Assembly: GCF_006716345.1 (NCBI RefSeq)
Contig: NZ_VFOX01000001.1
Coordinates: 1-64,000, forward strand
Source: Microbacterium saperdae
GTDB lineage: Bacteria > Actinomycetota > Actinomycetes > Actinomycetales > Microbacteriaceae
Reading direction: 5' to 3'
DNA: 64,000 bases
A model generated the notes under the pieces. That model was not told the origin of the DNA and did no database searches. It saw nothing but the letters and a program-made list of their open reading frames with translations. Shown here piece after piece: positions 16,362 through 24,263 of this stretch. A program made the translations under genes and the position numbers. Position 1 is the stretch's first letter, and every line of letters begins with the position of its first letter.

Positions 16362-16910
16362 ATGACCGATCCCCGCGAAGCCGCAGCCCGGTACCGCGCG
16401 CAGCAGCACGGTGCCGACGAGGAGGAGGGCGGCACGCCGCCGGGGATCGCCGCGGCCGTCGACAGGGCCGCGTTCATCGAGACCGCGATCCAGGTGGCGA
16501 TCCGCCGTGGAGACTTCGACGATCTGCCCGGCGCGGGCAAGCCGCTCGAAGGACTCGGTACGCACCACGACCCCGACTGGTGGATCCGCCGCAAGATCGA
16601 GACCGAGAACCTCACCGGCCTCGGGCCGCCCGCGATCCTGCTGCGATCCGAGGACAAGGGGCTGGACGCCGAGCTCGACCTGCTCGGCCGTGAGGCCGAC
16701 GTGCGCACGGTGCTGGAGGACTTCAACCGCCGGGTGTACGAGGCCAGACGTCAACTGCAGGGTGGCCCGCCGGTCGTGACCTCGCCGCGCGACATCGACG
16801 CCGAGGTCGCCGCCTGGTCCGCACGGCGCTCGGCCCGTGTCGCCGCCGCATCCGCCGAGGAACCCGCGCCGCCGGCCCGCCGCCGCTTCGGCATCCGTCG
16901 TCGCGACTGA
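16362..16910 (+). CDS. DUF1992 domain-containing protein (DnaJ subfamily C-like)
   Basis: Soluble protein of 182 aa. Residues ~38-110 match DUF1992, the domain of YhdN-like proteins and eukaryotic DNAJC28: IQVAIRRGDFDDLPGAGKPLEGLGTHHDPDWWIRRKIETENLTGLGPPA. No J-domain or other module is present. The function is unknown. The C-terminus is Ala/Arg-rich. ATG at 16362 has GGAGGT 6-7 nt upstream, and TAGGGT at ~16326 could be its -10. Confidence 0.85.
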   Translation: MTDPREAAARYRAQQHGADEEEGGTPPGIAAAVDRAAFIETAIQVAIRRGDFDDLPGAGKPLEGLGTHHDPDWWIRRKIETENLTGLGPPAILLRSEDKGLDAELDLLGREADVRTVLEDFNRRVYEARRQLQGGPPVVTSPRDIDAEVAAWSARRSARVAAASAEEPAPPARRRFGIRRRD

Positions 16911-16969
16911 TCGATTCGTCCCCCCTGACTCCCCGTGCCGTGTTCCGTGCCCCTGGGGGAGGCGGGTCA

Positions 16970-16975
16970 TAGGGT
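16970..16975 (+). promoter_or_regulatory. -10 hexamer TAGGGT, leaderless M13 peptidase gene
   Basis: TAGGGT lies 6 nt before the ATG at 16982. Confidence 0.58.
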
Positions 16976-16981
16976 GGACGC

Positions 16982-18946
16982 ATGACTGACGTTCTCCCCG
17001 CAGGCCTGGCCACCGACGAGTTCAGCTCCGACATCCGTCCGCAGGACGATCTGTACCGCCACGTCAACGGCGCGTGGCTCGCGCGCACCGAGATCCCGGG
17101 CGACAAGGCCCGCTGGGGCTCGTTCCACCTCCTCGCCGAGCAGGCGGAGGCCGACGTCCGCGCCATCATCGAGGAGTCGCAGGATGCCGAGCCCGGCACC
17201 CTCGCCGGCAAGATCGGCGGACTGTTCGCGAGCTTCATGGACACCGAGCGCATCGCCGCGGCCGGTGTGACCCCGCTCGCCGAGACCCTCGCCGAGATCG
17301 AGGCGATCGACGGCATCCCCGCCTTCCTCCGCACCGTGGGCGCCTATGACCGCGACGGTCGCGCGCACCTGATCGGCTTCTACGTCGACGGCGACCCCGG
17401 CGACCCCGAGCGCTACGTGCCCGTGGTCGTGCAGTCCGGCCTGTCGCTTCCCGACGAGAGCTACTTCCGTCTCGACACCTTCGCCGACACGCGCGCCGCC
17501 TACCGCGCCCACCTCGAGCGCCTGCTGACGCTGGGCGGCATCCCGGATGCGGCGGCGACCGCCGACCGGGCGATCGCGCTCGAGACCGAGCTCGCCGGGC
17601 ACCACTGGGACAACGTGCGCAGCCGTGACGCGGTCGCGACCTACAACCTGAAGACCTGGGACGAGGTCCAGGCACTCGCGGGCATCGACCTCGCTCCGTG
17701 GCGTGACGCGGTCGCGCCGTCGAACCCCGATGCCTTCGCAGAGATCGTGGTCTCGCAGCCGAGCTTCCTCGAGGGACTCGGCTCGCTCCTGACCCCCGAG
17801 CGCCTCGACGACTGGAAGGCCTGGCTCCGAGCCCAGGTCGTGCACGCGGCCGCCCCGTACCTGACGGATGACTTCGTGCAGGAGAACTTCTCGTTCTACG
17901 GCACCGAGCTCACCGGCGTCCCCTCGATCCGCGAGCGCTGGAAGCGCGGCGTCTCGGTCACCGAGAGCGCCCTCGGCGAGGCCATCGGCAAGGTCTATGT
18001 CGAGCGGCACTATCCGCCGACGGCGAAGGCCGCGATGGACGAGCTGGTCGCGAACCTGATCGAGGCCTACCGCCAGAGCATCACCGACCTGGAATGGATG
18101 ACCGCGGAGACCCGCGAGCGCGCGCTCGCGAAGCTCGACTCCTTCACGCCCAAGATCGGGCACCCCGAGGTGTGGCGGGACTACTCCAGTCTCGTGATCG
18201 ACCGCGCCGACCTGTTCGGCAACGTGCGTCGCGCCGCGATCTTCGAGCACGACCGCCACGTCGACAAGGTCGGCAAGCCGATCGACCGCACGGAGTGGCA
18301 TATGCCTCCGCAGATGGTGAACGCGTACTACAACCCGTCGATGAACGAGATCGTGTTCCCCGCGGCGATCCTGCAGTACCCGTTCTTCGACGCCGGCCGT
18401 GACGCCGCAGCCAACTACGGCGGCATCGGCGCGGTCATCGGTCACGAGATCGGACACGGCTTCGACGATCAGGGCAGCCGCTACGACGGCGACGGGCGCC
18501 TGCAGGACTGGTGGACGGATGCCGACCGCGCCTCGTTCGAGGAGCGCACCAAGGCGCTCATCGCGCAGTACGACGAGCTGGTGCCGGAGGGGCTCGACCC
18601 GGAGCACCATGTCAACGGCGCACTCACGATCGGCGAGAACATCGGCGATCTGGGCGGTCTGGGTATCGCGCTCAAGGCCTACGAACTGTCGCTGGGCGGG
18701 GCCGAGGCGCCGGTCATCGACGGCTATACCGGCGTGCAGCGGCTGCTGCTCTCCTGGGCGCAGGTCTGGCAGCAGAAGAGTCGTGACGCCGAGACGCTGC
18801 GACTGCTGACCATCGACCCGCACTCGCCGAACGAGTTCCGCTGCAACCAGATCGTGCGCAACATCGACGCCTTCTACGAGGCGTTCGACGTGGCCGAGAA
18901 GGATGCTCTGTGGCTCCCTGCCGCCTCGCGGGTGACCATCTGGTGA
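16982..18946 (+). CDS. M13-family zinc metallopeptidase (neprilysin/PepO-like)
   Basis: Endopeptidase of 654 aa. The catalytic zinc site is complete: H488-E489-IG-H492 in VIGHEIGHGFDDQG and the third ligand E552 in IGENIGDLGGL. The upstream NAYYNP substrate-binding motif and the C-terminal NEFRCN motif also fit. No signal peptide or TM segment is seen, so it is probably cytoplasmic, as for bacterial PepO. ATG 16982 follows TAGGGT by six bases. Oddly, the last 42 bp of the gene, including the stop, are the first part of a 69-bp unit repeated four times, so the terminal codons for LWLPAASRVTIW recur downstream. Confidence 0.94.
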   Translation: MTDVLPAGLATDEFSSDIRPQDDLYRHVNGAWLARTEIPGDKARWGSFHLLAEQAEADVRAIIEESQDAEPGTLAGKIGGLFASFMDTERIAAAGVTPLAETLAEIEAIDGIPAFLRTVGAYDRDGRAHLIGFYVDGDPGDPERYVPVVVQSGLSLPDESYFRLDTFADTRAAYRAHLERLLTLGGIPDAAATADRAIALETELAGHHWDNVRSRDAVATYNLKTWDEVQALAGIDLAPWRDAVAPSNPDAFAEIVVSQPSFLEGLGSLLTPERLDDWKAWLRAQVVHAAAPYLTDDFVQENFSFYGTELTGVPSIRERWKRGVSVTESALGEAIGKVYVERHYPPTAKAAMDELVANLIEAYRQSITDLEWMTAETRERALAKLDSFTPKIGHPEVWRDYSSLVIDRADLFGNVRRAAIFEHDRHVDKVGKPIDRTEWHMPPQMVNAYYNPSMNEIVFPAAILQYPFFDAGRDAAANYGGIGAVIGHEIGHGFDDQGSRYDGDGRLQDWWTDADRASFEERTKALIAQYDELVPEGLDPEHHVNGALTIGENIGDLGGLGIALKAYELSLGGAEAPVIDGYTGVQRLLLSWAQVWQQKSRDAETLRLLTIDPHSPNEFRCNQIVRNIDAFYEAFDVAEKDALWLPAASRVTIW

Positions 18947-19180
18947 TCAGGCCTCGGAGCCTGTGAGGGAGCGGCTCTGTGGCTCCCTGCCGCCTCGCGG
19001 GTGACCATCTGGTGATCAGGCTTCGGAGTCTGTGAGGGAGCGGTTCTGTGGCTCCCTGCTGCGTCGCGGGTGACCATCTGGTGATCAGGCTTCGGAGTCT
19101 GTGAGGGAGCGGTTCTGTGGCTCCCTGCCGCGTCGCGGGTGACCATCTGGTGACCAATGTCCGGAGTCTGTGAGGGAACC
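18905..19180. repeat. 69-bp direct tandem repeat, four copies, starting inside the M13 peptidase gene
   Basis: Units begin at 18905, 18974, 19043 and 19112. Copies 1-3 differ at a few positions and copy 4 diverges toward its end. Each unit carries the last 14 codons of the peptidase gene (to its TGA) plus 27 bp of downstream sequence. At unit junctions AGGGAGC and GCTCCCT pair across a 9-nt loop (18966-18988 for the first), so the array is a series of hairpins that could end transcription. A second stem-loop, CAGGC...GCCTG, follows each stop codon. 69 is a multiple of 3, so the minus strand reads through as a 23-residue repeat, but no gene is called there. This fills the gap of more than 300 bp before 19264. 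Confidence 0.95.
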
Positions 19181-19194
19181 TCATCGACCGGGGT

Positions 19195-19200
19195 TACGAT
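19195..19200 (+). promoter_or_regulatory. possible -10 TACGAT upstream of 19264
   Basis: TACGAT follows the 69-bp array and would give a ~57-nt leader for the gene at 19264, which has AAGGATCC just before its GTG. Confidence 0.35.
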
Positions 19201-19263
19201 ATCGGTGCCGCGGGGGAACGTGCCCCTCGGCGTCCCTTCCACCCCCCTCGGTAAGGATCCTGC

Positions 19264-20199
19264 GTGGGCGCGCCCAAACCCTCGGTCCCTGACCCCGCCA
19301 ACGGGTCTGACGCCGCCCTGCGCCGCTCTCAGCGCACCGGTCGGCGCCTCCCGCGGCGGGCCGCCGTAGGCCGCCGATCGTTCACCTCGACTCTGCGCGC
19401 GCTGGAAGCTCTCGTGGACTCCGGGGCGCAGGTCTCGGTGCACGTCGTGGACCTCGACAGTCACGAGCACGTGCTGTCCGGCGATGATCATGTCACGATG
19501 CCCATCGCCGGGCTCGGTGTGGTCCCGCTGCTGATCGAGGTCGCCGCCGGATTCCAGAGCGGCGAGCTCGACCCCCTCGAGATCGTCGAGCGCACGAACA
19601 TCGATGCGGTGTCGACGTCGGGACTGTGGCGGCATCTGCACGCGCCGGCACTCCCGCTCGAAGACCTGGCGGTGCTGGCGGCGACGGCCGGCGATCCGAT
19701 CGCCGTGAACGCGCTGCTGCAGAAGGTGGGGCACGACCGGGTGCGGGAGCGCATCGAGTCCCTGGGTCTGCGGCGGACGGCGCTGCTCGACCGCTTCCGC
19801 GACCAGCGCGGGCCGGATGACGCGCCGCAGGTCGCCGTCGGGTCCACGCGCGAGCTGGCCGGCCTGTTCTCGGCCCTCGTGAACTCCGCCGTGGTCGATG
19901 CCGCGGTGAGCGCCCAGGTGTCGGAGTGGCTCAGCCTGAACCAGGATCTGAGCCTGGTCGCGGCATCCACGGGGCTCGATCCCTTCGCGCACGACCACGA
20001 CGCGCACGGCCTGCTGTTCGTGAACAAGACCGGACGCGACCGTGGCGTGCGCGCCGAGGCCGGAGTGCTGGCGGGACCCCGCGCGGGCGTCGGCTACTCG
20101 CTCATCGTCTGCTTCGACGACCTGTCGATCACGCACCGGTTGCGCGCGCACGACGCCTTCCGCGTGCTGGGCGTCGAGCTCATGGAGTACACGCACTGA
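19264..20199 (+). CDS. class A beta-lactamase/PBP-fold pseudoenzyme
   Basis: Protein of 311 aa that aligns with bacterial serine hydrolases of the class A beta-lactamase type. The catalytic SxxK that follows the PIA motif is missing: residues 80-88 read PIAGLGVVP, where active relatives read ASVGKV, so Ser becomes Gly83 and Lys becomes Val86. The SDN loop is GDP (143-145). Only the KTG triad remains (255-257, VNKTGRDRG). The first ~40 residues are basic and polar, and no signal peptide is visible, so it is probably cytoplasmic. A binding or structural role is more plausible than hydrolysis. The GTG start rests on AAGGATCC upstream. Confidence 0.7.
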   Translation: MGAPKPSVPDPANGSDAALRRSQRTGRRLPRRAAVGRRSFTSTLRALEALVDSGAQVSVHVVDLDSHEHVLSGDDHVTMPIAGLGVVPLLIEVAAGFQSGELDPLEIVERTNIDAVSTSGLWRHLHAPALPLEDLAVLAATAGDPIAVNALLQKVGHDRVRERIESLGLRRTALLDRFRDQRGPDDAPQVAVGSTRELAGLFSALVNSAVVDAAVSAQVSEWLSLNQDLSLVAASTGLDPFAHDHDAHGLLFVNKTGRDRGVRAEAGVLAGPRAGVGYSLIVCFDDLSITHRLRAHDAFRVLGVELMEYTH

Positions 20200-20226
20200 C
20201 CCTCGACCCTTGTCGGGCCGACGAAC

Positions 20227-20643
20227 TCAGGGGAGCATGCGCCGCAGCAGGTCGGTGAGGGCGCGGCGATCGACGGCGGGCAGCTGCGCGGTGAACGGGA
20301 GTAGCGCCTCGCGGAGCGCGACGCCGAGCGCATCCGCGACGGCACGCCCTTGATCGGTGAGCACCACATCGACAGCACGCGCATCCTGTGCGTTCGCCAC
20401 GCGGGCGAGCAGCTCCTTGCGCTCGGCCCGCGCGACCAGCCCGGTCATCGTGGACTTCTCGAGGCCCAGGTATTCGGCGAGATCGCTCATGCGCAGCCTC
20501 CGATCCCGCAGGATCGCCAGCACGCGCAGCTGCGTGAGGGAGAGGCCGGCGTCGGCGGCGAGTCCGGTCAGCGCTCCCATCGTCGTGAAGGCGGTCTGCC
20601 CGAGGGCATCGATGAGGTCGTCGTCGTGAGTCTCCGGGGGCAT
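20227..20643 (-). CDS. MarR-family transcriptional regulator
   Basis: Winged-helix repressor of 138 aa. The recognition region is LRMSDLAEYLGLEKSTMTGLVARAERKELLARV (about residues 50-82), followed by the wing RAVDVVLTDQGRAVADAL. There are no cysteines, so a ligand rather than thiol oxidation is the probable signal. It is divergent from a quinone-oxidoreductase-like gene, and two palindromic boxes lie between them over both promoters, the usual layout of a MarR repressor controlling itself and a detoxifying enzyme. ATG 20643 is set by TATCCT 7 nt upstream (leaderless). Confidence 0.9.
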   Translation of the reverse strand: MPPETHDDDLIDALGQTAFTTMGALTGLAADAGLSLTQLRVLAILRDRRLRMSDLAEYLGLEKSTMTGLVARAERKELLARVANAQDARAVDVVLTDQGRAVADALGVALREALLPFTAQLPAVDRRALTDLLRRMLP

Positions 20644-20650
20644 GCCACCG

Positions 20651-20656
20651 AGGATA
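20651..20656 (-). promoter_or_regulatory. -10 hexamer TATCCT, leaderless MarR gene
   Basis: TATCCT lies 7 nt upstream of ATG 20643. Its -35 region falls in operator box 1. Confidence 0.6.
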
Positions 20657-20657
20657 C

Positions 20658-20686
20658 TTGACGACGTTCGTATTGCGAACTAGTTT
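20658..20686 (+). promoter_or_regulatory. promoter of the quinone-oxidoreductase-like gene
   Basis: TTGACG (20658-20663), a 17-bp spacer and TAGTTT (20681-20686). Operator box 1 occupies the spacer and box 2 follows the -10. Confidence 0.6.
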
Positions 20687-20701
20687 GGTTCGTAATACGA
20701 A
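20667..20701. promoter_or_regulatory. double MarR operator between marR and the oxidoreductase gene
   Basis: TTCGTATTGCGAA (20667-20679) and TTCGTAATACGAA (20689-20701) are each palindromic and together form an inverted pair, centres 22 bp apart (two helical turns). They overlap the promoter elements of both divergent genes. Confidence 0.75.
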
Positions 20702-20717
20702 TTAAAAGGAGAGTGGC

Positions 20718-21662
20718 ATGTACGCAGCAGTCGTCAACTCGTTCGGCACCGCACCCGTCTGGCAGGCGTTTCCCGAGCCGCAACCACGGAGCGGCGAGGT
20801 CGTCGTCGACGTTCTCGCCGCCGGCCTGCACCCGCGGGTCCGTTCGCAGGCCGACGGCTCGCACTACACGAGCGAGGGCTCGCTGCCTCTCATCCCGGGG
20901 GTGGATGGGGTCGGCCGCTTTCCCGACGGCACGACGCGCTATTTCGCGGTGGCGAGCGACATCCGAGGCTCGATGGCGGAACGTGTGGCCGTCGATCCAC
21001 GTGCCAGTGTCAGGATCCCGGACGGCGCCGACCCAGTGGCTGTCGCCGCTGCGGCGAACCCGGTGATGTCGTCGTGGGTCGCACTGCGCCATCGCATCGC
21101 GTTCCCACGCGATGCACGGGTGCTGATCCTCGGAGCGACGGGGGCGGCGGGAACGGCGGCCGTGCAGGTCGCGAAGCACCTGGGGGCGGCGCGGGTGATC
21201 GCCAGCGGTCGCAACGTCGCACAGCTCAAGCGGGTGACGGCTCTCGGCGCCGACGAGATCGTGCCGCTCGGCGACGAGGATGCGCTCGGGCGTGCCGCCG
21301 GAGATGTCGACGTCGTCCTGGACTACGTCTGGGGAAGCCCCGCCGCCGCCGCCATGCGCGCCATCGTGACGGCCAGGACGACGCCGGGAGCTCGGCTCGA
21401 CTGGATCACCATCGGATCATCCGCCGGTCAGGACGCCGCGATCCCCTCGGCAGCGCTCCGGTCGTCCGGTCTCACGATCGTCGGCAGCGGCCAAGGCTCG
21501 GTCGGCCGTTCGGCGTTCGTCGCCGAGCTTCCCGAGATCGTCAAGGTCATCTCGGATGGCACGATCGTGAGCGCACCGACCGCCGTCCCCGCATCCCAGG
21601 TCGAGGCGGCGTGGACGTCCGCGGGCGGGCCGGGTGCAGGCCGACTCGTGCTCACGTTCTGA
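20718..21662 (+). CDS. quinone oxidoreductase-like (zinc-independent MDR family) protein
   Basis: NAD(P)H-dependent oxidoreductase of 314 aa of the medium-chain dehydrogenase/reductase superfamily. The N-terminal GroES-like half is followed by a Rossmann domain with VLILGATGAAGTAAVQVAKHLGAARVIASGR (about residues 135-165). The zinc-binding cysteines of alcohol dehydrogenases are absent, which fits quinone-reductase types. AAAAGGAGAG provides a strong ribosome-binding site. Control by the divergent MarR protein through two operator boxes suggests induction by an electrophile, quinone or similar toxic compound. Confidence 0.88.
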   Translation: MYAAVVNSFGTAPVWQAFPEPQPRSGEVVVDVLAAGLHPRVRSQADGSHYTSEGSLPLIPGVDGVGRFPDGTTRYFAVASDIRGSMAERVAVDPRASVRIPDGADPVAVAAAANPVMSSWVALRHRIAFPRDARVLILGATGAAGTAAVQVAKHLGAARVIASGRNVAQLKRVTALGADEIVPLGDEDALGRAAGDVDVVLDYVWGSPAAAAMRAIVTARTTPGARLDWITIGSSAGQDAAIPSAALRSSGLTIVGSGQGSVGRSAFVAELPEIVKVISDGTIVSAPTAVPASQVEAAWTSAGGPGAGRLVLTF

Positions 21663-21667
21663 CTGGG

Positions 21668-21673
21668 TAGGCT
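21668..21673 (+). promoter_or_regulatory. -10 hexamer TAGGCT, leaderless 21680 gene
   Basis: TAGGCT lies 6 nt upstream of ATG 21680 and immediately after the preceding stop codon. Confidence 0.58.
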
Positions 21674-21679
21674 CATCGG

Positions 21680-22081
21680 ATGACCCGCCCCGACTGGACC
21701 CCGCACCGCCGTGACGACGGCGAGCTGCTCGGCTGGATCCGCCCGGAGGGGGAGCACTGGGCGGCCGTCGACGTGCTGGGGCGACCGGCATCCGCCGCCA
21801 CCGAGTGGCTCGACGCGGAGGCGGCGCTGGAGGCGCACGGCATCGCCTGGCTCGCGGACCCGTGGATGCTGGAGGGCGAAGCCGAGCGTCCGCTGCGCGT
21901 GCGCATCCTCGAGGTGACCCCCGACGAGGAGGGCGTGCCGGGGCGCATCGTCGTGAAGATCGACGACTTCGGCGACATGAACCGGCCGGCGACCGCACAG
22001 TTCGTGGTGGAGTGGCCGATCCCGGCGCGACTGCGACCGCCCCGCGCGGGCGACCCGGATCCGCGGACGATCTCGCGCTGA
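21680..22081 (+). CDS. conserved-looking hypothetical protein
   Basis: Acidic soluble protein of 133 aa with many Trp, Pro and Glu residues and no TM segment or signal peptide. The run HRRDDGELLGWIRPEGEHWAAVDVLGRP at residues 9-36, followed by a helical stretch TEWLDAEAALEAHGIAWLADPWML and a beta-rich C-terminal half, suggests a compact folded domain. I do not recognise the family. Codon usage is normal for the window and the leaderless promoter supports it as a real gene. It converges on the DHA2 exporter gene. Confidence 0.7.
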   Translation: MTRPDWTPHRRDDGELLGWIRPEGEHWAAVDVLGRPASAATEWLDAEAALEAHGIAWLADPWMLEGEAERPLRVRILEVTPDEEGVPGRIVVKIDDFGDMNRPATAQFVVEWPIPARLRPPRAGDPDPRTISR

Positions 22082-22099
22082 GGGGTCAGTCCGCTCCGC

Positions 22100-23542
22100 T
22101 CATCCCGGCAGTGACGGGTGCACTTCGCTCGCGCGCTGCTTCGGGATGAACAGCGACAGCACGACGGCGATGATGCCGGCGGCGATCGCGAGCCAGAAGC
22201 ACACCTCGAACGCGGCCCGTGTGGGTACCGAGACGCCGTCGACGTCGATGCTCATGGCCGCGAGCACCCCACCCATCACGGCGGAGGCGCTCGAGGTGCC
22301 GACAGAGCGGAACAGCGCGTTCAGGCCGTTGGACGCACCCGTCTCGTTCGCGGGCACCGAGCGCATGATGATCATCGGCATCGCGGCGAACGTGAAGCCG
22401 ATGCCGACGCCGATGAGCAGGTTGGCGACGAGGATGTGCCAGACCTCGCTCGACCACAGCAGCACGAAGACATAGGCGAGCACGATGGCGGTGGCGCCGA
22501 CCGTGAACAGGGGGCGAGGGCCCACGGTGCGCTCGAGCCAGCCCGACAGTGGGGAGATGACCATCATCACGAGTCCGGCGGGCATGATGATCAGCGATGC
22601 GGCGACCATGTCGAGTCCGAAGCCCGAGCCCGAGGAGACCGGCATCTCGAGGAGCTGCGGGAAGGTCACGTTCGACGCGAACAGCGCGAAGCCCATGCCG
22701 ATCGCGGCGATGTTCGTGAAGAGCACGGCGGGCCGTGCGGCGACGCGCAGGTCGAGCAGCGGGTCCTCGGTGCGCAGCTGGTACCAGCCCCACACCAGCA
22801 GGACCACGACTCCGCCGATGATGCAGGTGAGAGTCAGCGGCGCCGTCCAGCCCCACTCGGCGCCGCGCGAGACGAACAGCAGGATGCCGGTCAGGCCGAT
22901 CGCGAGGCCGATGGCCCCGAGCACATCGAGGCGTCCGGGGAAGCGCAGCACGTCTTCGGGGATGACGGCCAGCACGAGCGCGAGACCGATCACGCCGAGC
23001 CCGGCGGCCAGCCAGAACAGCCAGTGCCAGTCGGCGTTCTGCGCGAGCAGGGCGGCCACCGGCATCCCGATCGCACCGCCCACTCCCATCGTGGCGCTCA
23101 TCAGCGCGACCGCGGTGCCGAGGCGTTCGGTGGGCAGCACATCGCGCATGATCGCGATGCCGAGGGGGACGACACCGGTCACGGCGCCCTGCAGTGCCCG
23201 ACCGATGATGACCCCGACGATCGAGCCGGAGAGCGCCGCGATCAGCGATCCGATGATGAGCAGGACCAGCAGCACGATCACGACCCGGCGCTTGCCGTAC
23301 ATGTCGCCCAGACGGCCGGAGATCGGTGTCGCCACCGCCGCGACCAGCAGCGTGATGGTCACGACCCACGTGGTGTCTTCGCGTGAGGCGTTCAGCAGCT
23401 GCGGCAGCTCGGCCTGCAGCGGCACGACCAGGGTGAACATGAACGAGGAGCAGAGCCCCGCGAACGCGAGCACCGCGACGATCGCCCACTTGGGAGGGGT
23501 GCGAGAGAGTCGTTTCCTGGCTTTGTCATCGTTCGCACCCAC
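22100..23542 (-). CDS. MFS transporter, DHA2 (drug:H+ antiporter) family
   Basis: Inner-membrane exporter of 480 aa with about 14 hydrophobic segments. The motif A loop after TM2 is GRLGDMYGKRRV, the central motif in TM5 is VGGAIGMPVAALLA and motif D-like sequence occurs in TM1, placing it in the 14-TM DHA2 group that exports drugs or metabolites. The substrate is unknown. GTG 23542 is the start because TAGCCT sits exactly six bases upstream. No adjacent TetR-type regulator is present. Confidence 0.9.
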   Translation of the reverse strand: MGANDDKARKRLSRTPPKWAIVAVLAFAGLCSSFMFTLVVPLQAELPQLLNASREDTTWVVTITLLVAAVATPISGRLGDMYGKRRVVIVLLVLLIIGSLIAALSGSIVGVIIGRALQGAVTGVVPLGIAIMRDVLPTERLGTAVALMSATMGVGGAIGMPVAALLAQNADWHWLFWLAAGLGVIGLALVLAVIPEDVLRFPGRLDVLGAIGLAIGLTGILLFVSRGAEWGWTAPLTLTCIIGGVVVLLVWGWYQLRTEDPLLDLRVAARPAVLFTNIAAIGMGFALFASNVTFPQLLEMPVSSGSGFGLDMVAASLIIMPAGLVMMVISPLSGWLERTVGPRPLFTVGATAIVLAYVFVLLWSSEVWHILVANLLIGVGIGFTFAAMPMIIMRSVPANETGASNGLNALFRSVGTSSASAVMGGVLAAMSIDVDGVSVPTRAAFEVCFWLAIAAGIIAVVLSLFIPKQRASEVHPSLPG

Positions 23543-23548
23543 CGACCC

Positions 23549-23554
23549 AGGCTA
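23549..23554 (-). promoter_or_regulatory. -10 hexamer TAGCCT, leaderless DHA2 exporter gene
   Basis: TAGCCT lies 6 nt upstream of the GTG at 23542. Confidence 0.6.
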
Positions 23555-23620
23555 TCGGCGTCCGCAGACACCGGGGCCGACCGCCCGCGTCGAGCCGGAA
23601 GGTCGTGATTGCATGGAGAG

Positions 23621-24259
23621 ATGAGCGCTGATCTCGAGCAGCATCCCGCCGACACCCCTTTCCATCGTCGTCTGGTCTACGGCACGCGTCCGGACGGCGC
23701 GTGGATGACCCACGGGCCCGCCGGGGCTTACGAGTCGGTCGTGATGCGTCCGCTCGAACCCATGCTGGTGCCGGAGAAGCCGCGCAGGGGCGAACTCGAT
23801 CCGGAGAACTGCGGCGCCTGCGCCGTGGACGAGCACACCATCTGGCACGACGATCTCTGGCAGGTGCAGGCCGGGTGGGAACCGGGAGGCCTGCCGTTCA
23901 TCGGCGCCATCTCGCCGCGTGAGCACTGGCTCCTGGAGGATGCCCCCGTCGAGGTGCTCGCCGCGCTCGGTCCGCTCATGCAGCGGATCTCCGAGGCGGT
24001 CAAGCGGATCCCGGGCGTCGCGCGCTGCCACTTCAGCCGCTTCAACGACGGCTCGGCGCACCTCCACCTCTGGGCGTTCGCGCGCCCGGCCGGGATGATG
24101 CAGGGGCGCGGGGCTGTGCTCTCCTACTGGGACGGCATGCTCCCCGAGATGACGGTCTCGATGATGACCGAGTTCCTCGATATCGTCGCCGAGGCGCTCG
24201 CCGAAGGAGGCGGAACCGCGTACCCGATTCTGCGATCCCGCGAAGGAGGGGCAAACTAG
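23621..24259 (+). CDS. HIT-superfamily-like protein
   Basis: Soluble protein of 212 aa. A zinc-type ENCGACAV pair of cysteines (about residues 64-71) is followed by HTIWHDDLWQVQAGWEPGG and PFIGAISPREHWLLED, the layout of the N-terminal part of HIT hydrolases. The nucleotide-hydrolysing motif appears as SAHLHLWAFARP: two His are present, but the third of the usual HxHxH is Trp, as in some divergent HIT/GalT relatives. It is likely a nucleotidyl hydrolase or transferase of unknown substrate. The start is assigned by comparison of two close ATGs. A GNAT-like gene follows after 4 bp. Confidence 0.72.
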   Translation: MSADLEQHPADTPFHRRLVYGTRPDGAWMTHGPAGAYESVVMRPLEPMLVPEKPRRGELDPENCGACAVDEHTIWHDDLWQVQAGWEPGGLPFIGAISPREHWLLEDAPVEVLAALGPLMQRISEAVKRIPGVARCHFSRFNDGSAHLHLWAFARPAGMMQGRGAVLSYWDGMLPEMTVSMMTEFLDIVAEALAEGGGTAYPILRSREGGAN

Positions 24260-24263
24260 GCGC

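Noticed and set aside
18714..19184. Minus-strand frame encoding a 23-residue repeat (RLRSLITRWSPA type)
   Set aside because: Purely a by-product of a 69-bp tandem repeat in DNA; no start signal and it runs into the M13 gene in antisense.
18874..20196. Long minus-strand open frame of 440 codons covering the 69-bp repeats and the pseudoenzyme gene
   Set aside because: It is antisense to a well-supported gene and to the repeat array; the repeated peptide follows from the unit length being a multiple of three. No promoter or ribosome-binding site.
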